Assembly (NCBI GenBank): GCA_025618425.1
Contig: CM046851.1
Coordinates: forward strand, 8,865,110-8,929,109
Source of the DNA: Heliocidaris tuberculata
Taxonomy: Eukaryota > Echinodermata > Echinoidea > Camarodonta > Echinometridae
Reading direction: 5' to 3'
DNA: 64,000 nt
In this document: positions 58,801-64,000 of the stretch, in pieces
Layout of the letters: each line of letters opens with the position of its first letter
Numbering within the stretch: position 1 is the stretch's first letter
Program-made: the position numbers and the translations under genes
Notes under the pieces: generated by a model
Databases searched by the model: none
Told to the model about the DNA's origin: nothing
What the model saw: the letters and a program-made list of their open reading frames with translations, nothing else

Positions 58801-59534
58801 GATCGTTTTTCCGAAGGTTCGTTTTTCCGAACATTTGATGCATTACTCTGAAAGTTCGTTATTCCGAAGGTTCATAATTCCGAAAATGAAATAGAGTTCG
58901 TAATTCCGAAAATGAAATAAGGTTCATAATTCCGAAAATGAAATAGAGTTCGTAATTCCGAAAATGAAATAAGGTTCATAATTCCGAAAATGAAATAGAG
59001 TTCGTAATTCCGAAAATGAAATAAGGTTCATAATTCCGAAAATGAAATAGAGTTCGTAATTCCGAAAATGAAATAAGGTTCATAATTCCGAAAATGAAAT
59101 AGAGTTCGTAATTCCGAAAATGAAATAAGGTTCATAATTCCGAAAATGAAATAGAGTTCGTAATTCCGAAAATGAAATAAGGTTCATAATTCCGAAAATG
59201 AAATAGAGTTCGTAATTCCGAAAATGAAATAAGGTTCGTAATTCCGAAAATGAAATAGAGTTCGTAATTCCGAAAATGAAATAAGGTTCGTAATTCCGAA
59301 AATGAAATAGAGTTCGTAATTCCGAAAATGAAATAGAGTTCGTAATTCCGAAAATGAAATAAGGTTCGTAATTCCGAAAATGAAATAGAGTTCGTAATTC
59401 CGAAAATGCAATAGAGACCTACATAACTTCGGAATTACGAACCTTCGGAAATATGAACCCTTTTTCATTTTCGGAATTACAAATCGTCGGATCGGAGTAA
59501 CGAACCTTCGGAATGATGAACCTTCGGTAAACGA
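58801..59534. repeat. Satellite-bearing element: 26-bp unit in 52-bp pairs, inverted ends
   Basis: About 20 copies of a 26-bp unit (core GTAATTCCGAAAATGAAAT) run from 58876 to 59410. Units alternate between a TAGAGTTCG and a TAAGGTTCA start, giving a 52-bp higher-order period. From about 59232 the alternation changes to TAAGGTTCG. The ends are inverted: TTTTTCCGAAGGTTCGTT at the left and GAACCTTCGGAATGATGAAC at the right. Confidence 0.9.
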
Positions 59535-60500
59535 CATGTAACCGTTGTGCCACCGTCGTTGGTTTCGGTTATAGCGGCATGCACCTTTACATAATATTGA
59601 ATATAATAAATGCCAAAACGTATCAGAATACTGAAGATTTTGATGGCATATTAGCTTTACACGGAATGTTTTTAGAAGGTGAATACCGTAGATGATTCAT
59701 TTGGTTGGACAAATTGTTGATTCACATTCGAAATTCTCACGTTACATTTCTGTGGTCCAATTTATCGCCTTTCAAATCTACACGACCATGCACGTAGCGG
59801 CAAATAATGTGGTAAGTGCCTTGTTATGGCTAGTTAGGATTCGAAGTGTACTTCATACCGCAATCACAAATCTTAGCAACAACTAAGTGTCTTAATTGAT
59901 TTACTAGATCAGTGAGTAATGCAGGTTTTCCCTTTTACGTGGCAGACAGTTTGGGTTTTCCTGACAAAGCTAACGGAACAAGAAGTAAATCGCAAACAGA
60001 CAATGTAAATTGCCTGATAAGATAGCGCCCCAGTTACCCCGACGTGTAAATCAACAAATAGCTTTGATAGATGGACCTGGTGGTAGATTAGCCTTGTGCT
60101 AAACATGTTATCCAATAATATATACAACTACTACTTCTGATTTGGAGGGGACTTCTTGAAAGATGGAAGCATTGGTCCGACCCTTATCAAAACTCAAAAG
60201 ACAAAAAACCCACCAGAACAACAACAGTAATTATGATAGTAATGATGTATATATACCAATGATATAAAATAATAATAGTGATGATTATGATGATGATGAT
60301 GATGATGGTGATGATGAAGATGAAGGCAATAATGATGACAAGAAAATCTTCAAAATGCCATGACGTTTGAAATGTCCAGATGAAAATGTTTATGAATATT
60401 TACTTCGTTCTCTCTTAAAAATTGGGATTAGCCTGTTCGAAAGAGATGGATTAAAAATTTGAATGAAATGCTGTACTTGTTCACATCAGTACACGTAGAT
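59535..60500. other. Intergenic; GAT microsatellite
   Basis: A GAT tract lies at 60278-60320. No gene was recognised. Confidence 0.4.
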
Positions 60501-60567
60501 TATTCCGGAAACATTGCGTAATTGTTACTTCTACCCGCAAAGGCTCCCTTTGATATAGGTTATTTGA

Positions 60568-60660
60568 TGACGTCATTATTGTAGAGATAGCACATTTTAG
60601 GTAATTATCATAACTCGGTTGGCAATGGTATATAACCGGCCAAGTCACACCTACGAGACT
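60568..60660 (+). promoter_or_regulatory. Candidate promoter: CRE plus TATA box
   Basis: A perfect palindromic CRE (TGACGTCA, 60568-60575) lies 54 bp upstream of TATATAA (60629-60635). Transcription would start near 60660. An ATG follows at 60707 and opens a 15-codon frame, so any real coding exon would need splicing. No downstream gene was identified. Confidence 0.3.
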
Positions 60661-60735
60661 CACACGAGACCGACAGCACACCGAACAGAAAATTACATTA
60701 CACCCAATGGCCACAAAATCAGTCGTTTTGGAATC

Positions 60736-62084
60736 GGTTTGGCGGTGTGATTGAAGTATTATAGATGTAGTAAGTTACATGTACTTCCTGTATTTAATAG
60801 CGCACCACAGAATAGAAGCAATTATAACACCAAATGGAGTATCAGTCATTAAATCGCATGATAGTCCTTATATCCAATGAATCGCCGGGAAGTTACCAGA
60901 TCTGAACTTCAACTTCAAGAAACAGCAACGAACGATATGATGACGTCTTTACTATTCACATGTAAGTTATCATTTAAAGTATTATTCCAGACAGCAATAT
61001 ACCATAGCCATAAGTCAAAGATTATCATTTTATTTTATTTTGTTTTATTTACCACATATAAAAACATATATATAATAACATACATGATAACATGAGAAAA
61101 TAATATTGGAAGGATCGCCCTGCTCAGCTGTGCCATTGCAGCACAGCTGTTCTACCGAGGGGTCCAGTTGATAAGATAAAACAAACGAGAGAAAATAATA
61201 TATCACAAATTGAATGATTAACATACTAGTATAACAGTAACATGCCCCACCCACCCAAAAGCAAACCCCAGCCACCCCACCCACCCTGTTGGTCATGAAT
61301 GTTAAATTCTTCAATTATTACGATACTGGTTAAAGACGGGTTATCCCAAAGCATGCCGCGTGTTTCCATTCAATCACAAGAAACACATGTTCATGAAATA
61401 ACTAACGTCTACGCTTTCTTGACTTTCTAAAAATCAAATTTAATTTGAGAATGCTAAAATCAATCCAAAGCAAATTCACTTTCAAGAACATTACATCCTA
61501 AAAACTCGTAAAGGTGAAGGACTTCACAAATGATGTACCCGTATTCTTAACCTTGCTTTGTACGATTTCATGGAATCTGTTCCGACAACTAATTAAAGAA
61601 GAAAACGAGGACGAACCTTGCGTCACTTACATTGCCACATGTCATGGATTTCCCAATGATTTCATGGGAATAGCTTCTTCATCAAATCCTTCATCTTTGG
61701 TGGGATATGTAATTACTTGTCCCCCCCCCCCTTTTATCTTATTTTGTCCTCTGTCTTATATATAAAGATTGTGTTCCTATTTTCTTTGTTCTAGTAAACT
61801 TGAACCATTTGCCATTTGCCTTAACCAGTTTTGACATGATTTGATTTTGGTATAACATGCATTTCCATGGACTCCAGCCCAAGTTTTCTCGGGTTCACCA
61901 TCTAATTCCGGGTTAATCAGCATGATTTTCAAGACTAGCGAAATTGAAGTCAGCAGTATTAGTATTTAAGTTAAAAAACAGCGGCTGTATTATGATCATT
62001 TTTCAACAGTAAGCCATAGATTTTTCATTGAGTATAGCACCGTGTATGGTAGTAAATGTACTAATTATTTGCAGTAGAGATTGT
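60736..62084. other. Intergenic AT-rich sequence
   Basis: A C/A-rich patch lies at 61243-61290 (CCACCC words). No gene or element ends were recognised. Confidence 0.4.
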
Positions 62085-62490
62085 ACATGAACAGTAATGT
62101 ATACATTCCTGACGGAAGGACCACACTGCCAAACAACAGCGCGACTTCTGGACTTTCCTAGTCCCTCCTTGAATATACAAAGAGGGCTTGGAACACTTAT
62201 AGAGAAGACAGTGTGGAAACACTACGGTCACATTGTATGACACAATACTACACAGTATGACACAAAATGTGTCCATAAAGAGAATAGCAGTGTGAACGTG
62301 ATAGAAAGAACACAGTGCCAAACACAGCGTGAATTATAATTCCCTTTCATCTACTATAGTAGTGTGGACCATTATGAAAACACTGTGTTCATTCTTTGTG
62401 GAAATAGTGCTTACACAGTGTGACGAGAATATGTCCACACGTGCAATCACAGTGTGGCCGTGCCAGAATGACCACACTGTAAAAACACAG
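62085..62490. repeat. Degenerate repeat rich in CACAGTGTGA words
   Basis: ACACAGTGTGA, GTGTGGAC and their complements recur every 20-50 bp in both orientations, so the region can fold on itself in many registers. No defined unit length or borders were found. Confidence 0.5.
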
Positions 62491-62543
62491 TGTGACTTAA
62501 AAAAGGATTGTATTCACTTTCGTAATAATAATATTACTAATAT

Positions 62544-62835
62544 TCTGTTCTTGTATTTAAAGCGCATATCACGTTATGATATAACGTCTCTATGCGCTTC
62601 CCACTGACTTTGGTTATAATTACCCCGGCCTTAGCTCCGGCAACCGTGCATTCAGTTAATAAATCCTACCAGGTAACCACTTACTGTGGGTCGAGTGTGG
62701 AAAATGCAGATTAATATCTTGCTGAAGGACGTTGGCGCTGCGGCAGGAATTCGAACCCCATACCTTGTGGTTCACAGTCCGGAGACTAATCCACTGCAAC
62801 ACCTTTAGTGCATGTGGACAACGTGAAAACACCGC
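62544..62835 (-). repeat. tRNA-derived SINE
   Basis: On the minus strand, a tRNA-like head (GTTGCAGTGGATTAGTC, then B box GGTTCGAATTCC at 62757-62746) is followed by GGTTACCTGGTAGGAT. The tail has AAGCGCATAGAGAC and GCGCTTTAAATA, words common in invertebrate SINE tails. The A box is imperfect. Confidence 0.65.
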
Positions 62836-63211
62836 ATTCACACTGGGAGGCACTATAATGTTCCCACAACGTTTAGAAAGTGAAAGATAAACTATTTTCC
62901 CTCCAAAATAATTCTAATCGTACCACGGTACGAATAACATGTCCAGTGGTTTCATCAGAGATGTAATTTACAAGAAATTTCATGAGATCGCCATAATCCG
63001 TATATTTCTTCTCAACCATTAAGAATGATTTTTAACAAGCATTTTTAAAGACAGGTATTTTTCTTGTTGAAATGTTGAAATCAAAGACCATATCCACCCT
63101 TCAACTTATCTATTTGTTTCCTGGTCGACATGGTATATATTTCCTTTATGTTGAAACGTTCAAATCAAAAGAACAAGTTCACCCTTCTCCGTTTCCCCAT
63201 TTTTTTTCCTT
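62836..63211. other. Intergenic sequence
   Basis: Nothing was recognised. Confidence 0.4.
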
Positions 63212-63336
63212 GGGAGCGTTTCATCAAGTGATTTTTACCCACAACTGTTATAAGCTACTGAAATTCTTGCATCTGATTGGCTGAGAGCAAATTTGTCAGT
63301 AAAAATCACTGACAAAACGCTTGATGAAACGCTCCC
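63212..63336. mobile_element. Foldback element, family A (copy 3)
   Basis: GGGAGCGTTTCATCAAGTG on the left is mirrored by CGCTTGATGAAACGCTCCC on the right, the best-preserved ends of the three copies. The core TCTGATTGGCTGAGAGCAAA is shared. Confidence 0.85.
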
Positions 63337-64000
63337 CTGGTCGATAGTCGCTTTTATTCATTAGCGGGGATCATAACTACCATCGATCCTCTGATAAATA
63401 TTTGCTCTGATTCCATCCACTCATTGTAATTATTCCAACCAGAAGCAGGCTATTGCCTCATGAGGAATTACAATATCTGAATACTAGCTTTCTTATAGCA
63501 TCTGACAAAATGCACAGATTTCACATTTTTTTGTAAGGAACACACATGATAATTATTATTTCCAAGGAATTCGTTCAATCTTACAATCGAAGACGTAGCA
63601 TACATGGTTTGGTTAAATGCCTAATGCATTCAGTTAGTTGAATATTTTCTTTATGAGTATATTTCAGGGTCGTTTGAAACAATTTTTTGAAAGTTTCAGA
63701 TGACGGTTCCCTTTTTGAGTACATCAGAAGGGTTGCCATTTCCACAGAAATGAGAGATGTGAAAAGGATTTCTTTGATAATGGATAATGAAATAAACGGA
63801 GGAGTAACAGTCTGTGTTGTGACGTTATACAACTACGCACGTTGATCACATCTTTTGGGGGATTGAGTTCTAGTTAATGTTTCACTTGATATTCAATGTT
63901 TTTCATAGATGAAGAAAAAAATATGGTTTTAAATAAGTTATTTTCGCTGAAAAGATTAAATTCCTTTCCCAGAAAACGCCTTATCGACGTTCTTGCTGAT
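63337..64000. other. Intergenic sequence at the window end
   Basis: This is AT-rich sequence with no gene, RNA or element signal recognised. Confidence 0.4.

Noticed and set aside
58876..59410. Regular short repeats resembling a CRISPR array
   Set aside because: There are no unique spacers: the 26-bp units are directly joined and differ only by a few bases. The surroundings are eukaryotic.
59184..59537. 117-codon minus-strand open frame with repeated peptide
   Set aside because: It is wholly a translation of the 26-bp satellite unit (78 bases is a multiple of three). It has no independent coding signal.

Overview
The window looks like nuclear DNA of a marine invertebrate, most likely an echinoderm such as a sea urchin. 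The basis is its style: genes split by short introns with GT/AG borders, AT-rich DNA studded with long C/G runs and GA/CT microsatellites, many short inverted-repeat elements, tRNA-derived SINEs and an L1/Tx1-type LINE. The species cannot be fixed from sequence alone. There are no operons, no CRISPR array, no rRNA genes and no convincing tRNA genes.

The one gene that can be named with confidence is a complete eight-exon gene on the minus strand (17957 down to 8009). It encodes mitochondrial short/medium-chain L-3-hydroxyacyl-CoA dehydrogenase (HADH) and joins into a 310-residue protein with all catalytic residues. Its introns are crowded with small inverted-repeat elements, one of which begins 10 nt inside an intron. 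A second probable gene starts on the minus strand at 4034. It has a good ATG, 110 coding bases and a strong splice donor, followed by two possible downstream exons (about 1305-1419 and 494-725) that are alike in one reading frame. Its function is not recognised.

Layout. 1-4250: 5' part of the unknown minus-strand gene, interrupted by a 1.2-kb GGCGGC-ended element. 4650-6063: three inverted-repeat elements in a row. 8009-17957: HADH. 18000-29000: intergenic DNA with microsatellites, a second, inverted GGCGGC-ended element and a foldback 16-bp minisatellite. 29000-40400: mostly unique AT-rich DNA with degenerate tandem duplications and small elements. 40436-49018: a large inverted repeat with arms of about 0.8 kb; its left arm is split by a 4.36-kb degenerate LINE, and its centre holds a polypurine tract split by a foldback element. 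49000-53700: intergenic DNA with two convergent unidentified open frames and another foldback element. 53700-64000: intergenic DNA with a 26/52-bp satellite that has inverted ends, a CRE-plus-TATA promoter candidate, a SINE, and a third copy of a foldback family.

A recurring theme is elements bounded by TTAA on both sides whose ends begin with CC or AGG, as expected for piggyBac-type insertion. At least nine occur here, from several distinct families, and two are nested inside other elements.
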